Shown here: positions 8,001 to 16,547 of the stretch, in pieces | How the letters are laid out: every line of letters begins with the position of its first letter | Numbering within the stretch: position 1 is the first letter of the stretch | Assembly (NCBI GenBank): GCA_001579985.1 | Contig: LRSR01006647.1 | Coordinates: forward strand, 1-20,790 | From: Hypsibius dujardini | Taxonomy: Eukaryota; Tardigrada; Eutardigrada; Parachela; Hypsibiidae | Length of the DNA: 20,790 bases | Reading direction: 5' to 3' | Program-made: the position numbers and the translations under genes | Notes under the pieces: model-generated | Databases searched by the model: none | Seen by the model: the letters and a program-made list of their open reading frames with translations, nothing else | What the model was told of the DNA's origin: nothing

Positions 8001-10168
8001 TGGCCCGCACTACGGGCGGTGTCTCTTCCGAAAATTCTTTCGAATTCGGCAGAACAGAACAGATTCGGCGTTACAAAAGTAATACGTTTGATTTTAGATT
8101 AAATATTTTTAAATTAATTTGGTTCATTAAAAGACATCAATGCTGTTAGCATTGCTATAACGCAAGAAATAATAAGTCGGTTGTAGTGTGTGTACCTTTT
8201 TTATATTTTAAACAAATAGATATAACTCCAAAAAATGGAAATAAGTATGACTTAAAAATCAATATGATTAAATAAGTAAATGTGATATAGAAATTAAGGC
8301 ATTTCATTATCAAAAGCCGGGGTTATCTAATAATAAATCAGCTGTGGTATCTGTACCTTTGTTATAATTTAAATTAAAAGATGTAACTTTTCCAAAAATA
8401 TAAATAATTTAAATAATGACATATAGCGCAAAATAAAAACTTTACTTTAAGTATTAATATAATTCTGAAATAGAAGCATCTCATTAGCCAAATCCGGGTT
8501 CTCGTCGTTTAACATTACCTATTTTACGATATTTATATTAAACAACAATACCTTCGACTGTCTCCAGCGGAACACGATACTCCCTAACAGTCAGTTTTCG
8601 GCGTGCCCATTTGAGACTGTTGCGGAGCCGAAGCTCCAGTTCAACTTTCAGCTTCTCGTACACCTTCCGTTCCAGCAGACCGTGTTTGGTCTTTTCGTCT
8701 AGCCAGTCGAAAAATCGCTCAGCATGATTTTCAATTCTGTCATTAGACTGGATCAGTCGCAGAGCCGCCTGAAAGCCGGCTGAATGTTACACAGTGCGAG
8801 GTGACATTTTTAATTCGGCGAACGAGCAAAATCGGCTTTAATTCGGCAAGTTTTCTTCGCTTCTTGTTACATCAAAATCTGTCTACGAGACAATTTAAAG
8901 CTTTAACAACGTCAAAGAAAATATTGCTAACTAGATGGCATTTAAAGCAATGATCCCGTTGTAGATTTCTGACCACTGTTTGGAAAAATTCAGGAGAAAC
9001 TTTGCAGTTAATTAGCCGGGGTCGAGACGCTATGGGAGCCACTCGCGTGTTGGTACACGAGTGAAAAAACTACAACAAAGCCGTGTCGATGATGAAATAC
9101 TTCCCTTGAACGCAAATAGCCATAGCTTCTCTTCTTTTGTGTCTGTAAGAACTTACGTGGTGCCAATCGTAAAGTAATCTACTTTTGTAAATTCTGGAAA
9201 ATAGAAAAGAAATCTTTTCGTTAAAATTTGCTAATCTAGTTGACAATATCATGACTATTTTGACTGCTCGAATAGCTCAATCAACCTAATACTAGTACTC
9301 TTCGTTGCCATTTGGCAAACACGTGCGGTTTCTGTTTTATATTGTAAACTTATTGTCTACTTCTGTTACATTTTGCAGTTTGAAAGGTCGATGCAAATTC
9401 TACCAAATTATGTCTTGCAGTTGCATTTCACGAATTCAATGAAATATGATTTTCAATTACATTTGGTCGTGCAGAGATATAAATGTATTTTACAAACTGA
9501 CCGTAAGATATTTGGGATCCTCTGATCAGGCATATGCAGTAATTGAGTCCACCATTTGAAAACTAAAATATATTAATAATGTATATTCATGTATTTTTTA
9601 GCAAGCGTCAGTTAAAGTTAGTTGTAAGTGATATCATCACTAAGAAATTGAGACTCCAATTTTTAGTGTAACAATCACTGTTCCATTTTGTATGCGAAAG
9701 TTCGATATCATGAGATGATGTACAAATGAGCAAAAACGGGGTTTCCAAAAGGCAGTCTCCTACCCGGTAATTGCGCCACAGTTCTTGGAAGGTCGGCTCG
9801 ATTCGGCAGGGTTTCTCATGGCTGGCTGGAGTCTTCACCTTAGCTGGGACAAGATTGCCAAGCAGGAATCCCAAGGGTTCACGGTCCACAGTAAGCTCCT
9901 CCGGTTTGGGTGCGCATTCGGGCGGCAAGGCAGTACTCTTTCGAACACGGTGAAGCGGTAAGTCCTGATGCATTTTTGCAGTGTTTGCCTCGGCTGTATT
10001 GGGGAGGGTGAAGTGGAGGACAGGCAGAACGGTTTGCTGTTTTCGAGCATTGATCAACGGGAAAAGGACTTCCGGGACGGTCCATGCTATGTACTCGTTG
10101 GTCGGGTCGACGACAATGTGCCGAATTACGTGGGATGCATCCCGGGGCTTTGATGCTGCGCTGTTCAT
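4573..10168 (-). CDS. EF-hand-pair protein gene, eight exons (about 913 aa)
   Basis: Eight minus-strand exons join in one frame: 10168-9764, 8768-8552, 8036-7746, 6951-6377, 6267-6099, 5910-5609, 5530-5194 and 5018-4573. Phases agree at every junction. The product has a Pro-rich N-terminal half (residues 1-300), a long acidic/basic disordered tract with KKRKKNKLKKK (about 305-382), and an EF-hand pair (loops about 478-489 and 517-528) split by an intron. A less conserved helical/Pro-Thr tail follows. Both loops keep a first-position Asp and a hydrophobic eighth position but lack Gly at six and Glu at twelve, so calcium binding may be weak or lost. There is no signal peptide or membrane segment. 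The order recalls large EF-hand cytoskeletal or ciliary (EFCAB-like) proteins, but I cannot assign a family. The 3' end is uncertain: the stop at 4573 may be real, or splicing may continue to 3767. Confidence 0.68.
5136..5180. repeat. (CTGT)n tetranucleotide array in intron 7
   Basis: About ten CTGT units with a few substitutions lie in the 175-base intron 5193-5019, just inside its donor. It is the reverse complement of the intron 5 array. Confidence 0.85.
5194..5530 (-). CDS. EF-hand gene exon 7
   Basis: Follows the 78-base intron (exon start 5530, phase 0) and ends at ACGAG|GTACCG (5194, phase 1). It encodes about 112 residues: basic EVKNTVRMYGQRR, then a Pro/Thr/Gly-rich linker, then NYGRPPDIHSHEEMHKRLSV. 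The open frame continues into the adjacent CTGT array as repeat-coded (DRQT)n, a frame artefact of the repeat and not part of the protein. Confidence 0.68.
5531..5608 (-). other. Small 78-base intron, possibly retained
   Basis: It begins GTAAAC, ends with the strong acceptor ttttactattttcag, and is exactly 26 codons long without a stop. Its translation (AADCHMNVIFYYFQ at the end) is less protein-like than its flanks. Splicing it joins NDSRWL to EVKNTVRMYG in phase 0. Confidence 0.5.
5609..5910 (-). CDS. EF-hand gene exon 6
   Basis: The acceptor ends ataacgcag (exon start 5910, phase 1). The donor CTG|GTAAAC (end 5609, phase 0) opens a 78-base intron that is also open in frame, so exons 6 and 7 may be read as one. 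It encodes about 100 residues: a Ser/Pro/Lys-rich linker, then WHTVFPEELILAWRIQQKLA, a hydrophobic/helical segment likely to be folded. Confidence 0.65.
5953..6080. repeat. (GACA)n tetranucleotide array in intron 5
   Basis: Interrupted GACA/GATA units fill most of the 188-base intron 6098-5911. On the transcribed strand it reads TGTC. It is complementary to the ACAG array in intron 7 on the other side of exons 6-7. Confidence 0.85.
6099..6267 (-). CDS. EF-hand gene exon 5: second EF-hand
   Basis: Acceptor attctttgcttcag (exon start 6267, phase 0) and donor GAAA|GTGAGA (end 6099, phase 1). It encodes 56 residues containing VAIADLFVELDDTSRKQIQY. That is an EF-hand-like helix-loop with Ile at loop position 8 but Arg and Gln at calcium positions 5 and 7 and Asp at position 12. 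An intron between paired EF-hands is common in animal genes. A basic segment KEKRIRKRYC follows. Confidence 0.75.
6377..6951 (-). CDS. EF-hand gene exon 4: charged tract and first EF-hand
   Basis: Acceptor attttacag gives an exon start at 6951 (phase 1); donor GCG|GTGAGC ends it at 6377 (phase 0). It encodes about 78 residues of Ser/Asp/Glu and Lys/Arg low complexity (SEEDSEISEDGEDAGSDEDD, then KKRKKNKLKKK). A folded part follows, starting GYVSIIANKNIDW, with helix EMFEYYTKTEIEQLQQHARK. The exon ends with a degenerate EF-hand (RLMDLFKF-ADKDKTWRLDPIK). The basic run could be a nuclear localisation signal or a microtubule or nucleic-acid contact. Confidence 0.8.
7066..7215. repeat. Decayed AT-rich minisatellite (TTAAATAGT-like unit)
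   Basis: About 150 bases repeat a motif near TTAAATAGTTAAATGA with many substitutions, spaced every 8-15 bases. The units are too diverged to give an exact period by eye. It lies inside the GC-AG intron. Confidence 0.5.
7675..7680 (-). terminator. Intronic AATAAA behind the GC donor
   Basis: On the minus strand AATAAA lies about 34 bases beyond the TAA reached if the GC donor of exon 3 is not used. It could end a short isoform (residues 1 to about 315) without the EF-hands. Use of this site is inferred. Confidence 0.3.
7746..8036 (-). CDS. EF-hand gene exon 3, ending at a GC donor
   Basis: The acceptor ends cgaaag (exon start 8036, phase 1), and the exon ends at GCAG|GCAAGT (7746, phase 1). 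This is the classic non-canonical GC donor consensus, and it joins in phase to exon 4. It encodes about 97 basic residues (ERTKQALKKLAGDIHKKRH, SSKRRPPKAG) leading into the disordered tract. If the donor is skipped, translation runs 11 residues past GCAG to TAA at 7714, with AATAAA at 7675-7680. Confidence 0.68.
8088..8550. repeat. Decayed tandem repeat, about 160-170 base unit, within intron 2
   Basis: Bases 8171-8328 and 8332-8502 align along their whole length. Shared blocks in the same order include AATAA.TC.G.TGT, TGTACCTTT, ATATAACT / ATGTAACT, CAATATGA / TTAATATAA, GAAATTAAG / GAAATAGAAG, CATT-TCATTA / CATCTCATTA, and CAAAAGCCGGGGTT / CAAATCCGGGTT. Weaker partial units flank them (about 8088-8140 and 8513-8550). 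I estimate 60-70 percent identity by eye, so the duplication is old. The repeat fills most of the intron 8551-8037. Confidence 0.7.
8552..8768 (-). CDS. EF-hand gene exon 2
   Basis: The exon lies between acceptor ggctttcag (exon starts 8768, phase 0) and donor GAAG|GTATTG (ends 8552, phase 1). It encodes about 72 residues that are strongly helical and charged (ERFFDWLDEKTKHGLLERK, VELELRLRNSLKWARRKL), probably amphipathic or coiled-coil helix. It is too short to stand out by length; composition, splice sites and phase fit support it. Confidence 0.7.
8769..9763 (-). other. Intron 1 of the EF-hand gene
   Basis: 995 bases from GTAGGA to ttcag. A 60-codon open frame at 9070-9252 has no coding character or splice context. 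Nothing else was recognised. Confidence 0.5.
9764..10168 (-). CDS. EF-hand gene exon 1 (start codon)
   Basis: The ATG at 10168 opens 135 codons (MNSAASKPRDASHVIRHIVV...) that end in phase 0 at TACCGG|GTAGGA. Residues are soluble and Pro-rich, with conserved-looking clusters such as EYIAWTVPEVLFPLI and EPLGFLLGNLVPAK. No upstream in-frame ATG is nearby. The open frame runs on past the donor into low-quality sequence to 9608, which is why the splice is preferred. Confidence 0.72.
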
Positions 10169-10416
10169 TACAGTTCCATGTCCAGTTGTGTGTGTCTATG
10201 TTGTGTTCGGATAATGGCCTTAGTCATGAGGATTTAATGGTGGACAGTCAATAACGGAAACACTGTCTGTTTGCTGAGTGGTTACCCTGGAGCCCAATTT
10301 TTCTTGCAAGCGGGTAACGGATTGGTCTACTGTAGGCTATATTTCTGGCTGCTACACAATGCGAAAACGTTCAACATCCACAAAAGAAAACTCAGAGGTA
10401 GTGATCACTGCTATAT

Positions 10417-10558
10417 GTCTGTTTTCCATCTGTCTGTTTGTGTGTCGGTATGTCTATCTATCTGTCTACCTGTCTATCTATCTGTTTGTCTATCTGTCTT
10501 TCTGTCTGCCTCTCGGCCTCAATATCTCGTTTGTCTGTTTGTAGGTGTCTGTCAGTAG
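10417..10558. repeat. (CTGT/CTAT)n tetranucleotide array
   Basis: About 140 bases of CTGT with CTAT, TTGT and CGGT variants. Open frames of about 90 codons across it on the plus strand (Cys/Leu/Ser/Val-rich) are produced by the repeat. It lies about 250 bases upstream of the EF-hand start codon. Confidence 0.88.
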
Positions 10559-10763
10559 TCTGCAATCTCTTGCACGAGCTCTAGCTTCAGATATTTTATC
10601 TGTCAACAAATTCCCAGAATAAATTTTCAGCAATAGAGACAGCCGGCGACCTAGATGATGATTTCGGTCAAGCATCAAGCCGTCCAAAATGCACGGTCGG
10701 CCAAATTCTATGACTCTCGTGATGCCTCGCTAGCGAAATGAGCCAACAACCTTTCCGTTTGTT

Positions 10764-10769
10764 TTTATT
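10764..10769 (-). terminator. Poly(A) signal of the gustatory-receptor-like gene
   Basis: AATAAA on the minus strand lies 82 bases beyond the receptor stop codon, a normal distance. No closer canonical signal is present. Confidence 0.5.
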
Positions 10770-10851
10770 GTTTTTTTGCTCCGATATCTACTCATACCAT
10801 TCCGTCATATTGCCCACGTATATTTTATAAAGAAATCCCATTTCATATCAA

Positions 10852-11022
10852 TCATAATCCATCAGTTCCGCCGTGTGAAGTGACACTGACATTTGTAGAA
10901 TTGCCCAACATAGCCTCCAACAGGGAACTCGTGTTGCTGGCCTGCTCAATGAGAGCCTTGACGCTCATCTGTCCCAAGAGCTCCTCCAGCAGAATTGCAA
11001 ACGTGAAGAGCAAAGAGAAGCT
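10852..11022 (-). CDS. Receptor gene exon 6 (C-terminus)
   Basis: Acceptor gtgttgtttttgcag (start 11022, phase 0), 56 codons, then TGA at 10852. Segment 7 (SFSLLFTFAILLEELLGQ) is followed by about 37 polar residues with N-x-S/T motifs, which is a longer tail than most Grs carry. Confidence 0.78.
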   Translation of the reverse strand, partial: SFSLLFTFAILLEELLGQMSVKALIEQASNTSSLLEAMLGNSTNVSVTSHGGTDGL

Positions 11023-14000
11023 CTGCAAAAACAACACGAACGAAAAGCATTACGTAAAAATTCATACTCCGAATTTTGAGGGTTCTTATTATCAGCACTA
11101 CTGATACATACCGCCACAATAAAGTTCCGATCGATGTGGAATATTCGAGCCGCACTTAAGTGGACTGGGAACATAGTGATGAGAAGACGGAAATCGGCCA
11201 GCACATTTCCCAGTCCATTTCCCTATTGGCAGGGGAGAGAAAATGCACCACAATGATCGTACGGTTTATGTATGCGTCAATATTAGGCGGACACGTTTTC
11301 CATTTAAAGCGGTCTTACCACCTGCGCCTTAATCAAAGCGTAGCCTTCCATAGTGATCCGGTAGAGGATGAGATTTGTGTGTCCAGCCTTGTGCAAAGAA
11401 AAATATACCAGGTAATGTATTTATGCAGCCGAATGGTGAGGTAAACTGACACACACACGTGTCAAACTACACCCATCAATTTCAAGTCCATTCAATCGAT
11501 TTTGTGGAATTATATAAAATCCGCAACCCATAATAACAAACTATTTTTACTTCGGTTTCTAATATCGAACGAATAAAGTATGGTCGCTTCTTTAAATCTA
11601 TCAATAGTGTAGGACTACTTCAAGTTTATCGATCGAGCAAATATTTTCAGGCGAAATTTGAATCTAAACAATTTATTTAATTATCTATACAGCTTATTTA
11701 TCTATAAAGTTTAATCATCAACACAATCTATTTATTTATCTATGCAAGTTTTTTTACCATAAATTTAATGTTAATCTATATTTTAATCTCTACTTAATCA
11801 ATTCATTATACTTAAGAATTTATTAAAACCACCAAGGAGAAAGCATCCGCAGACTAAACTATTTCATTCAGATTTTTTTACAACATCGCAGTTTAACTTG
11901 AAGACAAGTAAATTTTTCTTGAAAATACCCAATCAATTTGAGAGGACCGAGATTTCGAGATTGGAGATCTCGTATTTTTTAGTTTGATTAGACACCTCAG
12001 ATGATCAATTTTACAATGAATTGTGGTTAGCTTGAACGGCATTAAAACATGCTTTCCTTTTGGACTGACTATTATAATGTCAAACAAAATTAATTGGGCT
12101 TTCTGGCCGCTAAAGGTGATATGATATTGGCAATTTCAGGTTTTAATTATGAAATAATTAGTAATTACCGATTCGGTTGCGAGCACCATGGGTATGTAGA
12201 GTACGGTAGCATAGGAAATGAAAACAATAGTCCCGAGGAGTTTAGCGGGAAATGAAACGGATGACTGTTCCTCGTGGGTCACCAAAACGGTCAGCATCCC
12301 AGCGGTGGAAACGACGTCCGATAAATAGGAGAACAGAATAACAAAGCCGAGATTGTGATTTAACCTCTCAATGAAGTGAAATAAGCCCGCCCGGGCATTC
12401 ATTAAGGTCTCCACTTCCGACGTCATCAAATCCAGTTCAATGCAGGAACCTACAATCCGAATCAGTCATATTTTTATTTTACATGTAATTTCTTTCTGTT
12501 TTCTTAGCAGCGAAGTTCTTTATTTGGCTATTATTATGATTGCTGCATTGATTTACTTAACTTACATATATTTATTCTTTCAAGATGGCTTATTTAAGTT
12601 TGAGCAAATCAAACTTGCCTATTTCTATTACTAAAGCGATTATATTATAAACACTACTTCCCATTGAAGAGTCATGACCATCATAACGATTATGCAATTC
12701 ATCATACTATAGTGTATTAATTTATACCTGTGTGGAATTTTCAATTCACTTATATATCAATAATTGGGCACATTATTATTTTCTTTCTTTTTAAACATAT
12801 ATGGACCGTATCATATTATAGCTCATAAGAGTTTTGCTATCCACAAATTTTAATTTATTTTAACTTTACTTCCCAGTCCCCAATCTACCATATCCTAATC
12901 TCGTTCTGCCTTTCTGATTCGACATTATAAGCTGTTACTATATGACCCCCCCCCCTTTACATTAGGCCGGGCGAGAGGGGGGCTTGTGCAGCTGTTCAAC
13001 TTCAGAGAACCTTTCAAAGAATGTTTACAAAATCGATTGAAATCGACCGTAATCCACAAAAATAATAACGTTTTTGTTTAAATAGCAGTGACCTATCGCT
13101 ACAAGCTATGAGCTATGCTAGTCTTGATTAACTACTGTATATTTAAAAGATATCTCATTGGCTCTAAAATTGGATTTTCTTTTTAAAAATAAAATACAGT
13201 TCTATTTTATTTAATGTTAAGAAAATAAATACATACTTAAATGCATATTTATGATTTAAAATCCCTGAATTTACATTATATATGAAGGTACGTTATTCAA
13301 AATCTCATTTTAGTGTCGTTTCTTTTAACAAACTAAGCTTTAATAATTAAATGACCCCTTTGTCGGTGGATTTAAATTAGCTAAATAATTTTATTTAAAT
13401 TCCAGTGTGTTATTCACACGACATTATAGCCGACGCACCTGTCCAGTTCAATTCCGCTTCCAGTTGCCTCTCCTTCCCGGCCACCCCGGGCATCTTGGCC
13501 TCCAACGCCGTCAAACTATTATTCAAAGCCGTGAAACAATCAAACACCATCAAGCAGCTCGTCACCATGCACAGCAAGACCAACTGCGACAGCACGTAGG
13601 GGAACCAGGAGAACATCGCCTCGAGCATCACGTACGCCCACACCGGAATCTCCAGTGTGAAGGGCTTCAGCATCACCGAACCGTTTGTCGCCAATTCCAA
13701 GGACTCTGTCATGTGGAACCCGTTCAACACACAAACCGGGAAAAAGGACCCGACACAGTAGATGACAACGACGGTATTGAAGATTGTCCATCTGGAGAGA
13801 TGTCGTAGCAACTTTTCCTTTGGAATGGTCGATCCGACAAGAATCTCCAGCTCGCAGATTAAGCCTCGCAAGTCGATATGACCTGCAGTTTTGTCGAGAG
13901 AATTTAATGAATGAATTGATCCAGTCGAGGGAACATTGTTATCAGTTGAGATTCTATGAGTAATTCTGGAGTTTTCCTTTGGAAGGGTATCATAAGACTA

Positions 14001-15141
14001 CCATATTTTTCATTTCTTCTTTTTAGCAATACTGTGCGAATTATAATTATTTTTAACGGTAGTTTAATAGGAATGAAACTCCTATAGAACAATATATTTA
14101 ACCATAATCAATTAAATATGTGACCTAAAATATCATAGCGTAATCTTATGACCAAATACGGTACTAAATATTTGGAAAGACATCGAGACGTGACTCTTCA
14201 TTACTAACAATAAAAAGATCCGCAATGAAACTTCGTATATGACACGAAGACTGCACAGCGATTACTGTATATGTCAATTCTCGATATATTCTGTTTTTTT
14301 TTATCAGGGAGCACCAGCATGACAAGTTTCAGATCAGTACACGTAACCGATAAAATGATATTGCCGTTTGAACTGAACTTACATTAGTGTAAATATAAAT
14401 CTATGACTATCGGCTTAAAAATAATAATGCTTTGAAAAAAAACTTGAATTATTTCGCTTCCATCAGCCAAGAAAAGTTTTTTATGGGCTGATTTGAATCT
14501 AAATCAAGTCAGTTACATTCCTTAAAATAATGTTGATGACTAAGTTTATTTGCTGGTTATTGAATTTCGAAACAGCATGAAGACGATAAAGTTACGCCCA
14601 CGGGGTCCCTTATTTATTTCTATACTCCAATCATCATTTCAGTTCTTGTTACAACGTGCTTTTTAATAATGCTGCCATTCAAGCAAAGAGATCCAGTGTA
14701 GTCAGTTGAGGAATGTTCTTTGTAAAGTTTACCTGCAGAGAGGAAAAGAATGACGCAGATGGCACGAATAGCGATAGCAATGTTTGGCAAAAGAGCCAAC
14801 GCCCGGACCACAGGTCGCTCTTCTTTGTCTGCCACTGCCTGGTCCCCGGACAAGGCCGCCAAGCTGCGCACAACTAGATAGAGTGAGATGGGGGTAGCCG
14901 GAATGATGAGGATCAGGTAGATAAAGTGGCGAACCCGTTGAAGGGTGCAGCCTTTCGGGGCGTCGGCTGGCGATCGGTACCACAGCCCGAAAATGTTGAG
15001 AACAAAGGACTGCCAGCTGAAAACTTGCTGGATATTACTCTTCTTAAGGGATATGACGGAAAGGACCTCTTTCGAGAAGGAAAGGTCATGCTTCACTACC
15101 ATCGTGTCGGAAGGGGAAAAGGAAAACCGTTTCCGGGGCAT
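10852..15141 (-). CDS. Gustatory-receptor-like seven-pass membrane protein (494 aa)
   Basis: Six exons join in phase: 15141-14733, 13882-13439, 12449-12169, 11387-11319, 11222-11112 and 11022-10852. They total 1485 bases and 494 residues, slightly longer than many insect Grs (about 400-450). Hydrophobic segments lie near 72-92, 113-135, 169-189, 229-250, 316-340, 354-376 and 434-453. The last part, ARIFHIDRNFIVA followed by SFSLLFTFAILLEEL, matches the family's C-terminal signature: a hydrophobic/Asp-Arg start of the last helix, then T-Y and Q-F. Here the T-Y becomes T-F and the Q-F becomes E-E-L. Known members (7tm_7/Gr) are ligand-gated cation channels with inverted topology in the plasma membrane of sensory cells; ligand and tissue cannot be told here. 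No break was seen, so it is probably functional. Similar Gr-like pieces lie upstream on the same strand. Confidence 0.8.
11112..11222 (-). CDS. Receptor gene exon 5 (111 bases)
   Basis: The strong acceptor tctctcccctgccaatag and donor GCG|GTATGT bound 37 in-frame codons, phase 0 on both sides. It carries the first half of the signature, HLSAARIFHIDRNFIVA, just before the last membrane helix. Confidence 0.78.
11319..11387 (-). CDS. Receptor gene exon 4 (69 bases)
   Basis: This small exon encodes 23 residues (AGHTNLILYRITMEGYALIK plus three). It lies between an acceptor ending ttgcacaag and the strong donor GTG|GTAAGA, phase 0 on both sides. It forms part of the last cytoplasmic loop, which is short and splits into similar small exons in many Gr genes. 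Confidence 0.68.
11388..12168 (-). other. Receptor gene intron 3
   Basis: 781 bases, AT-rich. Near 11660-11760 a weak run of ATCTATTTATTT-like units forms a decayed repeat. No coding sequence seen. Confidence 0.5.
12169..12449 (-). CDS. Receptor gene exon 3
   Basis: The acceptor ends cggattgtag (start 12449, phase 1); donor GAATCG|GTAATT (end 12169, phase 0). About 93 residues cover the long cytoplasmic loop's end, segment 5 (LGFVILFSYLSDVVSTAGML) and segment 6 (LLGTIVFISYATVLYIPMVL). Confidence 0.78.
12450..13438 (-). other. Receptor gene intron 2
   Basis: 989 AT-rich bases. The only notable element is a run of ten C at 12946-12955, followed after about 20 bases by a run of six G at 12977-12982. 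Confidence 0.5.
13439..13882 (-). CDS. Receptor gene exon 2
   Basis: Acceptor aaaactgcag (start 13882, phase 1) and donor ACAG|GTGCGT (end 13439, phase 1). It encodes 148 residues: charged cytoplasmic loop (PKEKLLRHLSRW), membrane segment 3 (TIFNTVVVIYCVGSFFPVCVL), an extracellular loop with an N-G-S glycosylation sequon, and segment 4. Segment 4 ends CLMVFDCFTALNNSLTAL, where the Gr-family F..LN..L pattern is recognisable. Confidence 0.8.
13883..14732 (-). other. Receptor gene intron 1
   Basis: 850 bases from GTAAAC to ctgcag. AT-rich, with no repeat or gene recognised. Confidence 0.5.
14733..15141 (-). CDS. Receptor gene exon 1
   Basis: The ATG at 15141 (MPRKRFSFSPSDTMVVKHD) begins 136 codons and a phase-1 donor GCAG|GTAAAC. 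A second in-frame ATG follows 13 codons later. It encodes the cytoplasmic N-terminus, which has no signal peptide as usual for Grs, and membrane segments 1 (FIYLILIIPATPISLYLVV) and 2 (ALLPNIAIAIRAICVILFL). Confidence 0.78.
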
Positions 15142-16547
15142 TTTTCTGTCCCTGGATGACTGTCTCCTGACAATGGGACGTGTAATTCGTCCAATATACA
15201 GTTAAAAAAATGTGTCGGTGTGTATGCCGGAGGATTTGTTTGCTTTGTGATGCAGGTGGTTTGAATATAAAGCAAGCTGATTTGCATGCGGTGAAAAGGT
15301 TAGATGACGGTGGATTGTGGGATGTCCTCCTAACTGTCCGTGGCATGTCTCGCAAGTCCCAACTGTGGTAGCAGGCACAGAGAACCCTTTGCAAGCTGGC
15401 CGATAGGATGGCTTCTGGTGAACCTCTTTCGACACACAGGCGGTTCGCACTGAGCGGTTTGAAAGGAGTTCCCAATGATTCAATTGTTTTGCGCCTGAAC
15501 TAGACATCCGATTCTAAATGTGAAAATCTCAGATTATTGGCATCAGAGACAATTAGCGAAATGTGTTTTCATAAAGTTAGAAAAAAATCTTGCTTGATGT
15601 AAAAAAACCGCAATTGGAACTGGTTTTTTGTGACAAAGTGATCTAAAGTAACACGCCGCGTCCTCAGAGAGTTAACGGGAATAGTCTTCCCTCTTTCACC
15701 AATATGTGACACCTTGATGGTTTGGCATCAAATAATGTGGTGTCACGAGGAAATTACAGGGTCTTACATTAGTGAGCTTAAAACAGTTTGCGTGGTAGTT
15801 TAAATTGCACGCTGAAGTCATATCTACGGGGGAGTTCCACTCGAGTGAATTTTAGCACTTCGTGCACGGGCATTTTTTCTGACGCCGTCACGATGCAAGT
15901 CGAATTTGATCGTGCACAGGCAGACAGCTGTATTCATGTTCGTGATAAGCCGTAAAAATGATCAGGTTAAATACAGCGGAAGTTTCTGTGTGCATACAAG
16001 AATAATAGATGGATGAAGTAACTAGGTCAAAAACTATGGCGGCTATCCATGAAAAATTAATATTCGGTTGCGATACTTTCACACAACTGACTGTAGTGTA
16101 GATGCATAGAAAACTATTTATTTATAATTTTGGCTGCTGATTTTTAGTCATTTAAATTGCATCTGTTTGCTAATTCTCAACAGTTAAATGAATGCTATTG
16201 TTTTATCTCCTATCAGTAGTCCTAGTACTACTGTTGGTTGATACCCAACAGGTACCCAACACCTGCAAATAATATAGCCTATCTACTTAGTTAACCCATT
16301 TCTATTTACCATCACATTCTATGATGTACATACTCAGCTATTATTACGTACAAAGTTCCGCCATGTTGGCAGGAACTAGCACTTTAGATCAGGAACTATT
16401 CTTTATCCCTGACTATATAAGCGTGTGTTCGACAGTAATACGGAAAGTTTTTTCCTTTCACCTCATGTCTTCTCTACCAGTAAAGTCTTATCGCGATTCT
16501 TCTCCTATTATTCAATCTAAAAGCTCGTATTCTCAGGTTCTGTTGTC
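15142..16547. other. Upstream region of the receptor gene
   Basis: This is the presumed promoter and 5' untranslated region of the intact receptor, beyond the Gr-like relic. Two overlapping minus-strand open frames (15507-15202, ATG start, 101 codons; and about 15475-15086) have no recognisable domain. No TATA box was assigned. Confidence 0.4.

Larger units (their letters stand above)
10169..10851. other. Spacer between the receptor gene end and the EF-hand gene start
   Basis: This is the presumed promoter/5' untranslated region of the EF-hand gene plus the 3' untranslated region of the receptor gene. It holds a CTGT array (10417-10558) and a poly(A) signal (10764-10769). No TATA element could be assigned with confidence. 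Confidence 0.45.

Noticed and set aside
9070-9252. Minus-strand 60-codon frame as an extra exon of the EF-hand gene
   Set aside because: The flanking exons already join in phase, and the translation looks random.
10271-10558. Two plus-strand open frames of about 90 codons rich in Cys, Leu, Ser and Val
   Set aside because: Their second halves are the CTGT array read in two frames, and neither has splice or domain support.
13407-13808. Long plus-strand open frame of 133 codons
   Set aside because: It is the antisense shadow of receptor exon 2, whose frame encodes clear membrane segments.
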